Source of the DNA: Klebsiella sp. RIT-PI-d
GTDB lineage: Bacteria; Pseudomonadota; Gammaproteobacteria; Enterobacterales; Enterobacteriaceae
Assembly: GCF_001187865.1 (NCBI RefSeq)
Contig: NZ_LGIT01000009.1
Coordinates: 434,001 to 498,000, forward strand
Reading direction: 5' to 3'
DNA: 64,000 nucleotides
Each line of letters begins with the position of its first letter. Position 1 is the stretch's first letter. The notes under the pieces are model-generated. The model saw only the letters and a program-made list of their open reading frames with translations, had not been told where the DNA came from and did not search any database. This document shows, one piece after another, positions 20,891 to 29,621 of the stretch. The position numbers and the translations under genes are program-made.

Positions 20891-22183
20891 ATGAAGCAGG
20901 CATTACGAGTAGCATTTGGTTTTCTAATCATGTGGGCAGCGGTGCTGCACGCAGAAGTTCGCATCGTTATCGACAGCGGTGTGGAAGCGGGCCGTCCAAT
21001 CGGCGTGGTGCCTTTTCAGTGGGCGGGGCCAGGTGCCGCGCCTGAAGATATTGGTGGAATTGTGGGGGCGGACCTGCGCAACAGCGGTAAATTTAATCCG
21101 CTGGATCGCGCTAAGTTACCTCAACAACCGGCAACAGCGCAGGATATCCAGGCTGCGGCGTGGACTGCGTTAGGTATTAACGAAGTGGTCGTCGGTAAAG
21201 TCACGCCTAATCCTGACGGCAGCTATAGCGTTGCCTATCAGCTGGTTGACGTTAGCGGCGGTGCACCAAACGTGCTGGCGCAAAATACGTTCAAAGTGAA
21301 TAAACAGTGGTTACGCTATGCCGGCCATACCGCCAGTGACGAAGTGTTTGAAAAAATCACCGGCATTAAAGGCGCGTTCCGTACCCGTATTGCTTATGTA
21401 GTACATACCAATGGCGGTCAGTTCCCGTATGAACTGCGCGTTTCTGACTACGATGGCTACAACCAGTTCGTGGTGCATCGTTCTCCGCAGCCGTTGATGT
21501 CTCCGGCATGGTCCCCGAAAGGCGACAAGCTGGCTTACGTAACGTTTGAAAGCGGCCGTTCGGCGCTGGTTGTTCAGACACTGGCTAACGGCGCCGTGCG
21601 TCAGATCGCCTCATTCCCGCAGCATAACGGCGCACCGGCATTTTCGCCGGACGGTACCAAGCTGGCGTTTGCTCTGTCTAAAACAGGCAGCCTGAACCTG
21701 TATGTCATGGATCTCGGCTCAGGTCAGATTCGTGCCGTTACCAGCGGTCGCAGTAACAACACTGAACCGAGCTGGTTCCCGGACAGCCAGAGTCTGGCTT
21801 TCACCTCTGATCAGGCAGGGCGTCCGCAGGTTTATAAAGTCAGTGTTAACGGCGGCGCTGCGCAGCGTATTAGCTGGCAGGGTTCACAAAACCAGGATGC
21901 TGATGTCAGCAGCGACGGTAAATTTATGGTAATGGTTAGCACTGACGGTGGTCAGCAGCACATTGCTAAACAAGATCTCGGAGCGGGTGGCGTACAGGTT
22001 CTGTCGTCAACGTTCCTGGACGAAACGCCAAGTCTGGCACCTAACGGCACGATGGTAATCTACAGCTCTTCTCAGGGGATGGGATCTGTGCTGAATCTGG
22101 TTTCAACAGATGGGCGTTTCAAAGCGCGTCTTCCGGCAACTGATGGTCAGGTCAAATTCCCTGCCTGGTCGCCGTATCTGTGA
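20891..22183 (+). CDS. tolB: Tol-Pal system periplasmic protein TolB
   Basis: TolB is a periplasmic beta-propeller that binds Pal and, through its N-terminal segment, TolA. A Sec signal peptide of about 21 residues ends at VLHA, so mature protein begins EVRIVIDSG. Repeated WSP/FSPDG propeller motifs ([27 protein letters not shown]) follow. ATG 20891 gives 430 residues, the E. coli length; an ATG directly upstream at 20888 is equally in frame. Confidence 0.97.
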   Translation: MKQALRVAFGFLIMWAAVLHAEVRIVIDSGVEAGRPIGVVPFQWAGPGAAPEDIGGIVGADLRNSGKFNPLDRAKLPQQPATAQDIQAAAWTALGINEVVVGKVTPNPDGSYSVAYQLVDVSGGAPNVLAQNTFKVNKQWLRYAGHTASDEVFEKITGIKGAFRTRIAYVVHTNGGQFPYELRVSDYDGYNQFVVHRSPQPLMSPAWSPKGDKLAYVTFESGRSALVVQTLANGAVRQIASFPQHNGAPAFSPDGTKLAFALSKTGSLNLYVMDLGSGQIRAVTSGRSNNTEPSWFPDSQSLAFTSDQAGRPQVYKVSVNGGAAQRISWQGSQNQDADVSSDGKFMVMVSTDGGQQHIAKQDLGAGGVQVLSSTFLDETPSLAPNGTMVIYSSSQGMGSVLNLVSTDGRFKARLPATDGQVKFPAWSPYL

Positions 22184-22216
22184 TAATAATTAATGATTAC
22201 TAAAGGAATCAAATAA

Positions 22217-22741
<525 letters not shown>

Positions 22742-22750
22742 GAGAATGGC

Positions 22751-23527
22751 ATGAGCAGTAACTTCAGACATCATCTGATGAGTCTGTCGTTACTGGTTGG
22801 AATAGCGGCCCCTTGGGCCGCTTTTGCTCAGGCTCCAATCAGTAGTGTCGGCTCAGGCTCGGTCGAAGACCGCGTCACCCAACTGGAGCGTATTTCCAAT
22901 GCGCACAGTCAGCTTTTAACTCAGCTCCAGCAGCAGATGACTGACAATCAGGCTGACATCGATACCTTACGCGGTCAGATTCAGGAAAGTCAGTATCAGC
23001 TCAATCAGGTCGTTGAGCGGCAGAAACAGCTGCTGTTGCAGATGGATAGCCTTAGCAGTGGCGCAGCAGCGCAACCGGCAACAGGTGAGCAGGGGGGAGC
23101 CGCTCCGGCATCTGCGGCTGGTGCAGCATCGACCGGCGCGCCGGTTCAGAGCGGCGATGCAAATACCGATTACAACGCGGCTATCGCGCTGGTGCAGGAT
23201 CAGTCCCGCCAGGACGATGCGCTTACCGCTTTTCAGAACTTCGTCAAAAAGTACCCGGATTCAACTTATCTGCCTAACGCTAACTACTGGCTGGGGCAGT
23301 TAAATTACAATAAGGGTAAAAAAGACGATGCGGCGTACTATTTCGCCAATGTGGTGAAGAATTACCCGAAATCGCCGAAGGCGTCCGACGCCATGCTGAA
23401 GGTTGGGATCATCATGCAAGACAAAGGTGATACGGCAAAAGCGAAAGCGGTTTATCAGCAGGTCATCAGTAAGTATCCAGGTACTGACGGCGCTAAACAG
23501 GCGCAAAAACGTCTCGCCGGTTTATGA
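22751..23527 (+). CDS. cpoB: cell division coordinator CpoB
   Basis: CpoB (YbgF) links Tol-Pal to the septal synthase PBP1B. After a signal peptide (cut near AFAQA), a coiled-coil trimerisation domain rich in Gln runs to about residue 95. An Ala/Gly-rich linker and a TPR domain with NYWLGQLNYNKG and YPKSPKASDAMLKVG follow. It has 258 residues; E. coli has 263, the difference being in the linker. It follows pal by 9 bp. Confidence 0.96.
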   Translation: MSSNFRHHLMSLSLLVGIAAPWAAFAQAPISSVGSGSVEDRVTQLERISNAHSQLLTQLQQQMTDNQADIDTLRGQIQESQYQLNQVVERQKQLLLQMDSLSSGAAAQPATGEQGGAAPASAAGAASTGAPVQSGDANTDYNAAIALVQDQSRQDDALTAFQNFVKKYPDSTYLPNANYWLGQLNYNKGKKDDAAYYFANVVKNYPKSPKASDAMLKVGIIMQDKGDTAKAKAVYQQVISKYPGTDGAKQAQKRLAGL

Positions 23528-23540
23528 TGATGAGTGCATG

Positions 23541-23564
23541 ACCAGAAAGTGCTTCTTTTCTGGT
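23541..23564 (+). terminator. hairpin after cpoB
   Basis: ACCAGAAA (23541-23548) pairs with TTTCTGGT (23557-23564), 13 bp after the cpoB stop. The trailing U-run is weak (CTTGCC), so termination may be partial. Confidence 0.5.
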
Positions 23565-23613
23565 CTTGCCGCATGAATCGTAAGCAGTTAAGTGATCTTC
23601 CTCAAAATTTTTG

Positions 23614-23642
23614 TTGCGCTCAATTCTTAAATCAGTAATATA
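23614..23642 (+). promoter_or_regulatory. tRNA operon promoter
   Basis: TTGCGC (23614-23619), a 17-bp spacer and AATATA (23637-23642) are followed by a GC-rich discriminator (GCCGCC). This is the layout of stringently controlled stable-RNA promoters. It lies about 60 bp before the first tRNA-Lys and resembles the E. coli lysT promoter. Confidence 0.75.
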
Positions 23643-23701
23643 TGCCGCCGTTGCCACAGGATATTAAACAAGCCTGAAGCAACAAAAAAGCAGTACGAAG
23701 T

Positions 23702-23777
23702 GGGTCGTTAGCTCAGTTGGTAGAGCAGTTGACTTTTAATCAATTGGTCGCAGGTTCGAATCCTGCACGACCCACCA
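23702..23777 (+). tRNA. lysT: tRNA-Lys(TTT), copy 1
   Basis: A complete 76-nt cloverleaf with anticodon TTT in GACTTTTAATC, encoded CCA, and acceptor arms GGGTCGT/ACGACCC. It is identical to enteric tRNA-Lys. It is the first tRNA of a Lys-Val-Lys-Lys-Lys cluster between cpoB and marC; E. coli K-12 has seven tRNAs at this locus. The symbol follows E. coli order. Confidence 0.98.
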
Positions 23778-23801
23778 TTGTTCTGGTGGAATGCAGTAAT
23801 A

Positions 23802-23876
23802 AACGTGAAGGATAACGTTGCTTCAGCAACGGCCCGTAGGGCGAGGCAAAGCCGAGTCATCCTGCACGACCCACCA
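23802..23876 (+). repeat. 75-nt tRNA-like spacer repeat, copy 1
   Basis: This spacer unit ends with 18 nt identical to the tRNA-Lys 3' end (ATCCTGCACGACCCACCA). It can fold with a 10-position outer stem (9 paired) and three internal hairpins. It differs from copies 2 and 3 only in two predicted loops (TTCA and GTA). No known RNA family was recognised; E. coli tyrT carries longer repeats that also begin from a tRNA 3' end. Confidence 0.8.
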
Positions 23877-23916
23877 TTTGCAACCACGTCTGCTTTGTAG
23901 TATCCAGCGCAGTATC

Positions 23917-23992
23917 GGGTGATTAGCTCAGCTGGGAGAGCACCTCCCTTACAAGGAGGGGGTCGGCGGTTCGATCCCGTCATCACCCACCA
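23917..23992 (+). tRNA. valT: tRNA-Val(TAC)
   Basis: A complete 76-nt tRNA with anticodon TAC in CCCTTACAAGG, acceptor GGGTGAT/ATCACCC and encoded CCA. It sits 3 bp before the second tRNA-Lys, so the two are likely processed from one transcript. Confidence 0.98.
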
Positions 23993-23995
23993 CTC

Positions 23996-24071
23996 GGGTC
24001 GTTAGCTCAGTTGGTAGAGCAGTTGACTTTTAATCAATTGGTCGCAGGTTCGAATCCTGCACGACCCACCA
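23996..24071 (+). tRNA. lysW: tRNA-Lys(TTT), copy 2
   Basis: Identical in sequence to the first tRNA-Lys, with anticodon TTT and encoded CCA. It is followed by spacer repeat copy 2. The symbol is by position relative to E. coli and is not certain. Confidence 0.97.
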
Positions 24072-24095
24072 CTATCAAAGGTGGTTCTGGTAGAG

Positions 24096-24170
24096 AACGT
24101 GAAGGATAACGTTGCATTAGCAACGGCCCGAAGGGCGAGGCAAAGCCGAGTCATCCTGCACGACCCACCA
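24096..24170 (+). repeat. 75-nt tRNA-like spacer repeat, copy 2
   Basis: Same length and ending as copy 1. The stem sequences are unchanged; the first hairpin loop is ATTA and the second is GAA. It ends with the tRNA-Lys 3' 18-mer including CCA. Confidence 0.8.
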
Positions 24171-24230
24171 GTTTAATGCCAGGTACTGATGTAAGTCGGA
24201 CCGGGTAGATTGTTCAGGCGACACCCAGAT

Positions 24231-24306
24231 GGGTCGTTAGCTCAGTTGGTAGAGCAGTTGACTTTTAATCAATTGGTCGCAGGTTCGAATCCTGCACGAC
24301 CCACCA
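24231..24306 (+). tRNA. tRNA-Lys(TTT), copy 3
   Basis: A complete tRNA-Lys identical to the other copies, anticodon TTT, CCA encoded. It is flanked by spacer repeats 2 and 3. Confidence 0.97.
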
Positions 24307-24330
24307 TTATTAAAGGTGGCACCGGTAGAG

Positions 24331-24405
24331 AACGTGAAGGATAACGTTGCATCAGCAACGGCCCGAAGGGCGAGGCAAAGCCGAGTCATCCTGCACGACC
24401 CACCA
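24331..24405 (+). repeat. 75-nt tRNA-like spacer repeat, copy 3
   Basis: Pairings by position: outer stem 24333-24342 with 24388-24397 (9 of 10 pairs); hairpins 24345-24350/24355-24360 (6 bp), 24361-24364/24368-24371 (4 bp) and 24374-24376/24380-24382 (3 bp). An unpaired ACCCACCA tail follows. The result is a cloverleaf-like outline ending in CCA. Confidence 0.8.
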
Positions 24406-24437
24406 TCCTGAATGATTACAGCAGTAACTCCCGCAAG

Positions 24438-24513
24438 GGGTCGTTAGCTCAGTTGGTAGAGCAGTTGACTTTTAATCAATTGGTCGCAGGTTCGAATCCT
24501 GCACGACCCACCA
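24438..24513 (+). tRNA. tRNA-Lys(TTT), copy 4
   Basis: The last tRNA of the cluster, identical to the other tRNA-Lys copies. The terminator of the first 3' tandem module begins 4 nt after its CCA. Confidence 0.97.
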
Positions 24514-24517
24514 GTGT

Positions 24518-24544
24518 AAAAAAGCGCCCTAAAGGCGCTTTTTT
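24518..24544 (+). terminator. tRNA operon terminator T1
   Basis: GCGCC-CTAAA-GGCGC stem (24524-24538) flanked by six A and six T. It is a strong intrinsic terminator 4 nt after the last tRNA. Confidence 0.9.
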
Positions 24545-24673
24545 GCTATCTGCGATATCAAAATTCGAACCTGCCGCAGGTTCGGGCCGAGCGCAGCGAG
24601 ACAACGGAGCCGCTTGCGGCGACGGCCCGAAGGGCGAGGCGAAGCCGAGTCATCCTGCACGACCCACCAGTGT

Positions 24674-24700
24674 AAAAAAGCGCCCTAAAGGCGCTTTTTT
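24674..24700 (+). terminator. tRNA operon terminator T2
   Basis: The same stem as T1, repeated 156 bp further on at the start of unit 2 (24680-24694, then six T). Confidence 0.88.
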
Positions 24701-24824
24701 GCTATCTGCGATATCAAAATTCGAACCTGCCGCAGGTTCGGGCCGAGCGCAGCGAGACAACGGAGCCGCTTGCGGCGACGGCCCGAAGGGCGAAGCCAAG
24801 TCATCCTGCACAACCCACCAATGT

Positions 24825-24851
24825 AAAAAAGCGCCCTAAAGGCGCTTTTTT
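24825..24851. terminator. terminator T3, shared with marC
   Basis: A third copy of the same stem (24831-24845). The flanking A6 and T6 runs make it bidirectional, so it can also end convergent marC transcription. Confidence 0.85.
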
Positions 24852-24893
24852 GCTATCTGCGGTATCTGTAATTCGCATCATGAGCTTTCAACG

Positions 24894-25568
24894 CTAAATC
24901 CCGGGATGGTAAGTCGAAATAATCTCCAGCACACCGTTTATAATAAACTGCACGCCCATGCACACCAGCAGGAAACCCATCAGACGCGAGATCGCCTCAA
25001 TACCACCCTTACCGACCAGACGCATGATTGCGCCTGAGCTGCGCAGGCTTCCCCACAGGATAAGTCCGATCAGGGCGAACGTAACCGGAGGGGCGACCAT
25101 TATTACCCAGTCAGGAAAGTCTGCGCCATGTTTTACCGTTGATGCGGAGCTGATAATCATCGCGATGGTTCCTGGCCCTGCGGTACTCGGCATCGCCAGC
25201 GGAACAAAAGCAATATTGGCAGTCGGTTCCCCTTCCAGCTCTTCTGATTTGAGCTTTGCTTCCATCGAATGATGCGCCTTCTGCTGTGGGAATAACATGC
25301 GAAACCCAATAAAGGCAACAATTAATCCCCCGGCAATGCGCAGCCCGGGAATCGATATCCCGAAGGTGTTCATCACCACTTGCCCGGCATACCAGGCGAC
25401 GATCAGGATGGCGAACACATAAATTGAGGCCATCAGCGACTGGCGGTTTCGCTCGGCACTGTTCATGTTGCCGGCCAGTCCAAGGAATAGCGCCACGGTG
25501 GTCAGCGGGTTTGCCAGCGGTAAAATTACAATCAACCCCAGGCCTATCGCTTTAAAGAGTTCCATCAT
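24894..25568 (-). CDS. marC: MarC-family inner membrane protein
   Basis: A UPF0056/MarC protein of 224 residues (E. coli MarC 221) with six hydrophobic segments. Long stretches match E. coli MarC, including [52 protein letters not shown] and the Met-Gly-rich C-terminus. The function is not settled; despite its name E. coli MarC does not contribute to antibiotic resistance. Start ATG 25568 or 25565. In E. coli marC lies opposite marRAB; here it stands alone between a tRNA cluster and nadA. Confidence 0.92.
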   Translation of the reverse strand: MMELFKAIGLGLIVILPLANPLTTVALFLGLAGNMNSAERNRQSLMASIYVFAILIVAWYAGQVVMNTFGISIPGLRIAGGLIVAFIGFRMLFPQQKAHHSMEAKLKSEELEGEPTANIAFVPLAMPSTAGPGTIAMIISSASTVKHGADFPDWVIMVAPPVTFALIGLILWGSLRSSGAIMRLVGKGGIEAISRLMGFLLVCMGVQFIINGVLEIISTYHPGI

Positions 25569-26072
25569 ATTAAATTAAGGTCCTGTCAATATTGGATTAT
25601 CAAAAACGATGCACTTGAGTCCGGCCTGACGCATCCCTCATTCGGCAAAATCATACGACTGCAAGGCAAAACAGAATGAACTACATCATAATGCTTCGTG
25701 TAGGCAAATCGTAGTCCCGGAAAATGACTCAGTTTAACAAAACGATCCCGCCAGCGGGTTGATCCAGATGATTAACATCTGAAAGACTGCCTGTATAATG
25801 AGGGCATGTTTATCGAAACAGATCCCGGCTCTGGAGACGCTGTTTCATTGGTCGCCCAGGGATCTTATTCTGTAGAACGATATTGCTTTCTACGGCATCA
25901 AACATCCCTCTCTCCCTGCCAAGCAAAAATATTCTCAGCCACACCTGCATTATTCGATGACAAGTGCTGCGATAATGGCTATCTTGTTTAGTATAAAAAA
26001 CGCCATCATCTGTTACCACTGTAAAATAACAGAAATAGCGCTGCTATGTTAAGTCAGTAAAACGAGAGGCGT
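25569..26072 (+). promoter_or_regulatory. nadA upstream region and long leader
   Basis: This 504-bp gap has a good promoter, TTAACA (25772-25777), 16-bp spacer, TATAAT (25794-25799), implying a leader of about 265 nt before nadA. A TGTTTA half-site at about 25984 resembles half of the NadR operator, but the partner half is poor. A 61-codon frame at 25806-25991 has no proper ribosome site. The part next to marC (25569-25770) shows nothing specific. Confidence 0.5.
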
Positions 26073-27116
26073 ATGAGCATCCAGTCTGAATTGCTGAACA
26101 CCCATTATCCTTTTCCGCGCAGGCCAGCTCCGCTGAGTGAAGAGCAGAGCCATTTATATCGGCAAAAAATTAAGTATCTGCTTAAAGAACGTAATGCAGT
26201 TATGGTTGCGCACTATTATACCGATCCGGAAATACAGCAACTGGCAGAAGAAACCGGCGGATGTATTTCTGACTCTCTGGAGATGGCGCGTTTTGGTGCC
26301 AACCATCCGGCTACCACGCTGCTGGTCGCCGGCGTCCGGTTTATGGGGGAGACAGCGAAAATTCTCAGCCCTGAAAAAACCATCCTGATGCCTGCTCTTG
26401 AAGCCGAATGTTCACTGGATTTAGGTTGCCCTGTTGATGCGTTCAGTGCCTTCTGCGATGCACATCCGGATCGCACAGTTGTGGTCTATGCCAACACCTC
26501 CGCCGCCGTAAAAGCGCGGGCCGACTGGGTTGTCACATCCAGTATTGCCGTTGAATTGATTGAGCATCTTGATAGCCTGGGTGAAAAAATCATCTGGGCA
26601 CCGGATCGTCATCTGGGGCAGTATGTCCAAAAGCAGACCGGGGCAGACATGCTGTGCTGGCAGGGGGCCTGCATCGTCCATGATGAATTTAAAACGCAAT
26701 CATTGAACCGTATGAAAGGGCTTTATCCTGATGCTGCCATACTGGTTCATCCTGAATCACCGCAGGCTATCGTCGATCTTGCCGATGCCGTGGGCTCGAC
26801 CAGTCAGTTAATCGCTGCGGCTAAAGCGCTGCCGCATTCGCAGCTTATTGTGGCCACCGACCGCGGTATCTTCTGGAAAATGCAGCAGGCCGTACCGGAT
26901 AAAACGCTGCTGGAAGCGCCAACCGCCGGGGAGGGCGCAACCTGTCGCAGCTGTGCGCATTGTCCATGGATGGCGATGAACGGCCTTAACGCTATCGCTG
27001 AAGGTCTGGAAACCGGTGGGCCGCGCCATGAAATTTACGTTGAAACCGCGCTGCGCCAGCGCGCGTTAGTTCCGCTTAACCGTATGCTTGATTTTGCGGC
27101 TACACTACGTTCATAA
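26073..27116 (+). CDS. nadA: quinolinate synthase
   Basis: NadA condenses iminoaspartate (from NadB) with dihydroxyacetone phosphate to quinolinate in NAD synthesis. It needs a [4Fe-4S] cluster, and the three ligand regions are visible: [10 protein letters not shown] (about Cys113), [10 protein letters not shown] (about Cys200) and [13 protein letters not shown] (about Cys291-297). Length is 347 residues, as in E. coli. pnuC follows by 34 bp, an NAD biosynthesis/uptake pair under NadR in related species. Confidence 0.97.
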   Translation: MSIQSELLNTHYPFPRRPAPLSEEQSHLYRQKIKYLLKERNAVMVAHYYTDPEIQQLAEETGGCISDSLEMARFGANHPATTLLVAGVRFMGETAKILSPEKTILMPALEAECSLDLGCPVDAFSAFCDAHPDRTVVVYANTSAAVKARADWVVTSSIAVELIEHLDSLGEKIIWAPDRHLGQYVQKQTGADMLCWQGACIVHDEFKTQSLNRMKGLYPDAAILVHPESPQAIVDLADAVGSTSQLIAAAKALPHSQLIVATDRGIFWKMQQAVPDKTLLEAPTAGEGATCRSCAHCPWMAMNGLNAIAEGLETGGPRHEIYVETALRQRALVPLNRMLDFAATLRS

Positions 27117-27150
27117 CACGATTACCGCGTTAATACGCTTTGGGGAAAAG

Positions 27151-27870
27151 ATGGATTTTTTAAGTACACAAAATATTCTGGTTCATATTCCGTTTGGCAC
27201 CGGAGGCTACGATCTCTCGTGGATAGAAGCAATAGGAACTCTGGCCGGCCTGCTCTGTATCTGGCTCGCCAGCCTTGAGAAAATCATCAATTACTTTTTT
27301 GGCCTGATTAACGTCACGCTATTTGCGATTATCTTTTTCCAGATCCAGCTTTACGCCAGTCTATTACTACAACTGTTTTTCTTTGCCGCCAATATTTACG
27401 GCTGGTACGCCTGGTCGCGGCAAAATACGCATAACGAAGCTGCGCTGCAAATCCGCTGGTTGCCGCTGCCCAAAGCGCTGTTGTGGCTGGCCATCAGCGT
27501 GGTCGCCATTGGCCTGATGACGGTATTTATTAATCCGGTATTTGCGTTCCTGACCCGCGTGGCGGTGAATGTCATGTCAGCGCTGGGCCTTAACGTCACC
27601 ATGCCAGTATTGCAGCCGGATGCATTCCCGTTCTGGGATTCCTGCATGATGGTTCTGTCGATCGTGGCGATGATTTTAATGACCCGCAAGTATGTTGAAA
27701 ACTGGATACTGTGGGTCATCATTAATGTAATAAGCGTGGTTATCTTTGCCCTGCAAGGGGTGTATGCAATGTCGCTGGAATATTTAATCCTGACCTTTAT
27801 CGCGCTAAACGGTACGCGGATGTGGATTAACAGCGCACGTGAAAGAGGCTCACGCGCGCTGGCGCATTAA
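27151..27870 (+). CDS. pnuC: nicotinamide riboside transporter PnuC
   Basis: PnuC is an inner-membrane facilitator for nicotinamide riboside, driven by intracellular phosphorylation by NadR. It has 239 residues (E. coli 239) with about seven helices. [18 protein letters not shown] and NIYGWYAW match the family. ATG 27151 follows a GGGGAAAAG ribosome site; an upstream in-frame start at 27088 lies within nadA and is rejected. The last 4 bp overlap convergent zitB. Confidence 0.96.
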   Translation: MDFLSTQNILVHIPFGTGGYDLSWIEAIGTLAGLLCIWLASLEKIINYFFGLINVTLFAIIFFQIQLYASLLLQLFFFAANIYGWYAWSRQNTHNEAALQIRWLPLPKALLWLAISVVAIGLMTVFINPVFAFLTRVAVNVMSALGLNVTMPVLQPDAFPFWDSCMMVLSIVAMILMTRKYVENWILWVIINVISVVIFALQGVYAMSLEYLILTFIALNGTRMWINSARERGSRALAH

Positions 27871-28820
27871 TGGTGATGATGATGAGCGTGACCGGTTTGC
27901 GCCTCGTTAAGGTGGCATTCCGGTCCGCTACAGGGACGATACTCCATCTGAATGGTTGCATGCGCCACCTGATAATGATGCTCAAGGAAGTGATGAATTC
28001 GATCCAGCAGCGCGTCATGGTCGTGCGGGGGAATCACCTGCACATGCAGGGTCATTACCGGCTTTTCGCCCACCAGCCAGACATGGATATGGTGGGCATC
28101 GCGCACTTCCGGAATTTCACGACGCAGTTTTCGCTTTAACGCTGCGATGTCCAGCGCCACTGGCGCACCTTCCAGCAGCTCATTGACACTTTCTTTAAGC
28201 AGCCGCCAGGCGCTGCGTAAGATGAGACAGGAGACCAGCACGGAGAGTATAGGATCGATGGGCATCCAGCCCGTAGTCATAATGATCACTGCGGCAGCAA
28301 TTGCGCCAACAGAGCCCAGTAAATCGCCCATAACATGCAGCATGGCAGCACGCACGTTAAGATTTTTTTCTTCGCCGCCGCGATGCAGTATCCAGAAGGC
28401 GGCTATATTGGCCAGCAGCCCCGCGATGGCAATAATCAGCATCGTATTTCCCGCAACCGGGCGGGGTTGATAAAGACGCTGAACCGCTTCCCAGACAATT
28501 AAAAAGGTAATTGCCACCAGCGCAATCGCATTCACAAACGCGGCGAGGGTAGTCAGGCGGAGCCAGCCAAAAGTATGGCGAGCATTGGCCGGGCGCCTTG
28601 AGAATTGCACCGCCAGAAATGCAAACAGCAGGGCCGCCGCATCCGTCAGCATGTGACCGGCATCAGCCAGCAGCGCAAGGGAGTTTGCCATCAGGCCGCC
28701 CACGACTTCGACAAGCATAAATCCGGCCGTAACGCTAAAGGCCAAAAGCAGGCGGCGGGCGTTGCTGTCTTGCGGCAGCAGGGAAGAGGAACGCGTCATA
28801 ATATCGTCATACACCTTCAC
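27867..28820 (-). CDS. zitB: zinc/cation efflux protein ZitB (CDF family)
   Basis: ZitB exports Zn(II) by proton antiport. Six helices are present with the metal-site motifs [14 protein letters not shown] (helix II) and [12 protein letters not shown] (helix V), plus a cytoplasmic C-terminal domain with HHIHVW. The tail ends in a His cluster (GHAHHHHH). Length is 317 against 313 in E. coli. Unlike E. coli, the N-terminus lacks the HSHSH stretch and starts [13 protein letters not shown]; an internal Met at position 8 is a possible start. Confidence 0.94.
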   Translation of the reverse strand: MKVYDDIMTRSSSLLPQDSNARRLLLAFSVTAGFMLVEVVGGLMANSLALLADAGHMLTDAAALLFAFLAVQFSRRPANARHTFGWLRLTTLAAFVNAIALVAITFLIVWEAVQRLYQPRPVAGNTMLIIAIAGLLANIAAFWILHRGGEEKNLNVRAAMLHVMGDLLGSVGAIAAAVIIMTTGWMPIDPILSVLVSCLILRSAWRLLKESVNELLEGAPVALDIAALKRKLRREIPEVRDAHHIHVWLVGEKPVMTLHVQVIPPHDHDALLDRIHHFLEHHYQVAHATIQMEYRPCSGPECHLNEAQTGHAHHHHH

Positions 28821-28866
28821 ATAATTAAGTCACTACATCATATCGGGACAGGGGCAGCGTGCGCAT

Positions 28867-28895
28867 AAAAAAAGAGAGCCGAAGCTCTCTTTTTT
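28867..28895. terminator. bidirectional terminator ybgS/zitB gap
   Basis: AAGAGAGC-CGAA-GCTCTCTT stem flanked by A and T runs, 20 bp past the ybgS stop on the minus strand. It ends ybgS upstream of zitB. Confidence 0.85.
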
Positions 28896-28915
28896 AAGGA
28901 TGTTCTTGCCCCAGA

Positions 28916-29305
28916 TTAGTGGGTAGTGCCATCGGTTTTGGTATCAACGTCGTTATTTACGCCGTCGCCAGTTTCAACTTTTTTATTGATGTCCGGGCAG
29001 CGACCGTCTTTACACATGGTATTTTTGTGAATGTCTTCTTTGGTCATACCATTCGCATCGGTAGAGGACTTATCAGAATGCGTCGTACCGGTTGCCGCGC
29101 CGTTGGTATTGGTGTGACCCGTGTTGATGTCATCGTTACCAACATTGTTTGGCGCTACGTTTTGTTTAGCGCCCGGGGCAACCTGACCTGCGTCAGCCGC
29201 TGCATTCGATGTACCGTTATTTGACGAGTTAGCAGCCAGTACCGCACCGCTGGTCATAGAGAGGGTTGCTGCCAGAAAAAGTGTAGCCAGTTTAGTCATT
29301 TTCAT
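28916..29305 (-). CDS. ybgS: YbgS-family periplasmic protein
   Basis: A small secreted protein of unknown function, 129 residues (E. coli 126). A Sec signal peptide ([20 protein letters not shown]...) ends near VLAA. The mature part is Asn/Asp/Thr-rich, and the C-terminus with [14 protein letters not shown] and [13 protein letters not shown] is strongly conserved. ATG 29305 is chosen over upstream starts at 29308 and 29353 because AGGAG lies 7 nt before it and it matches the E. coli N-terminus. Confidence 0.9.
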   Translation of the reverse strand: MKMTKLATLFLAATLSMTSGAVLAANSSNNGTSNAAADAGQVAPGAKQNVAPNNVGNDDINTGHTNTNGAATGTTHSDKSSTDANGMTKEDIHKNTMCKDGRCPDINKKVETGDGVNNDVDTKTDGTTH

Positions 29306-29621
29306 CATGCTGCTCCTGTTCTGCTCGTGATGTCGGACAATGTCATCCAACAATACAATAGTAAAAATCGTCTGCTCAGTAGTGAAAGATTCTGTGACAA
29401 ATAAATATGCCAGCAGAGAATCTGGTAATTAAAAATAAATACAGTAGTTACATTTAAAAAGTGTAGATTAGATCTCGTTCAGCGCTACTTTTTGATGTTT
29501 TTTTAACGCATTCCAGGAATATTCTGCCTGAAGTGTAAAAGCGCGTTTACAGTAATAAGCTGAAGAGATAAATTGGAAGCATTGCATTCACACTCATAAG
29601 TATGGCACGGCTGGAACAAAG
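29306..29621 (+). promoter_or_regulatory. ybgS / aroG divergent control region
   Basis: 316 bp without a gene, AT-rich. It holds the aroG promoter with its TyrR box (29534-29551) and the ybgS promoter on the other strand. Nothing else could be named. Confidence 0.6.
29534..29551. promoter_or_regulatory. TyrR box of aroG
   Basis: TGTAAA-N6-TTTACA is a perfect TyrR box. A single box with TyrR and phenylalanine repression is known for E. coli aroG. Confidence 0.88.

Larger units (their letters stand above)
24514..24820 (+). repeat. two tandem tRNA-end modules with terminators (156 and 151 bp)
   Basis: Unit 1 is 24514-24669 and unit 2 is 24670-24820; they are nearly identical apart from a 5-bp gap and a few substitutions near the end of unit 2. 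Each starts with an intrinsic terminator. A palindrome made from the tRNA T-arm (CGAACCTG/CAGGTTCG) and a GC-rich stretch follow. The end is a copy of the tRNA-Lys 3' terminus, altered by one base in unit 2 (CACAACCCACCA). Confidence 0.85.

Noticed and set aside
23702-24820. Reading the tRNA-cluster repeats as a CRISPR array
   Set aside because: Repeats are 75 nt or longer, are tRNA-derived and are spaced by tRNA genes; there are no cas genes.
23860-24820. Reading the repeated 18-nt tRNA ends as att sites of an integrated element
   Set aside because: All copies sit inside regular structured repeats, the DNA between them is tRNA and spacer only, and no integrase is present.
24453-24839. 128-codon open frame running through tRNA-Lys and the tandem modules
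   Set aside because: It translates tRNA and terminator sequence; the internal peptide repeat only mirrors the DNA repeat.
25806-25991. 61-codon frame in the nadA leader
   Set aside because: Its ATG is only a few bases after the -10 hexamer, so the transcript would carry no ribosome site for it.
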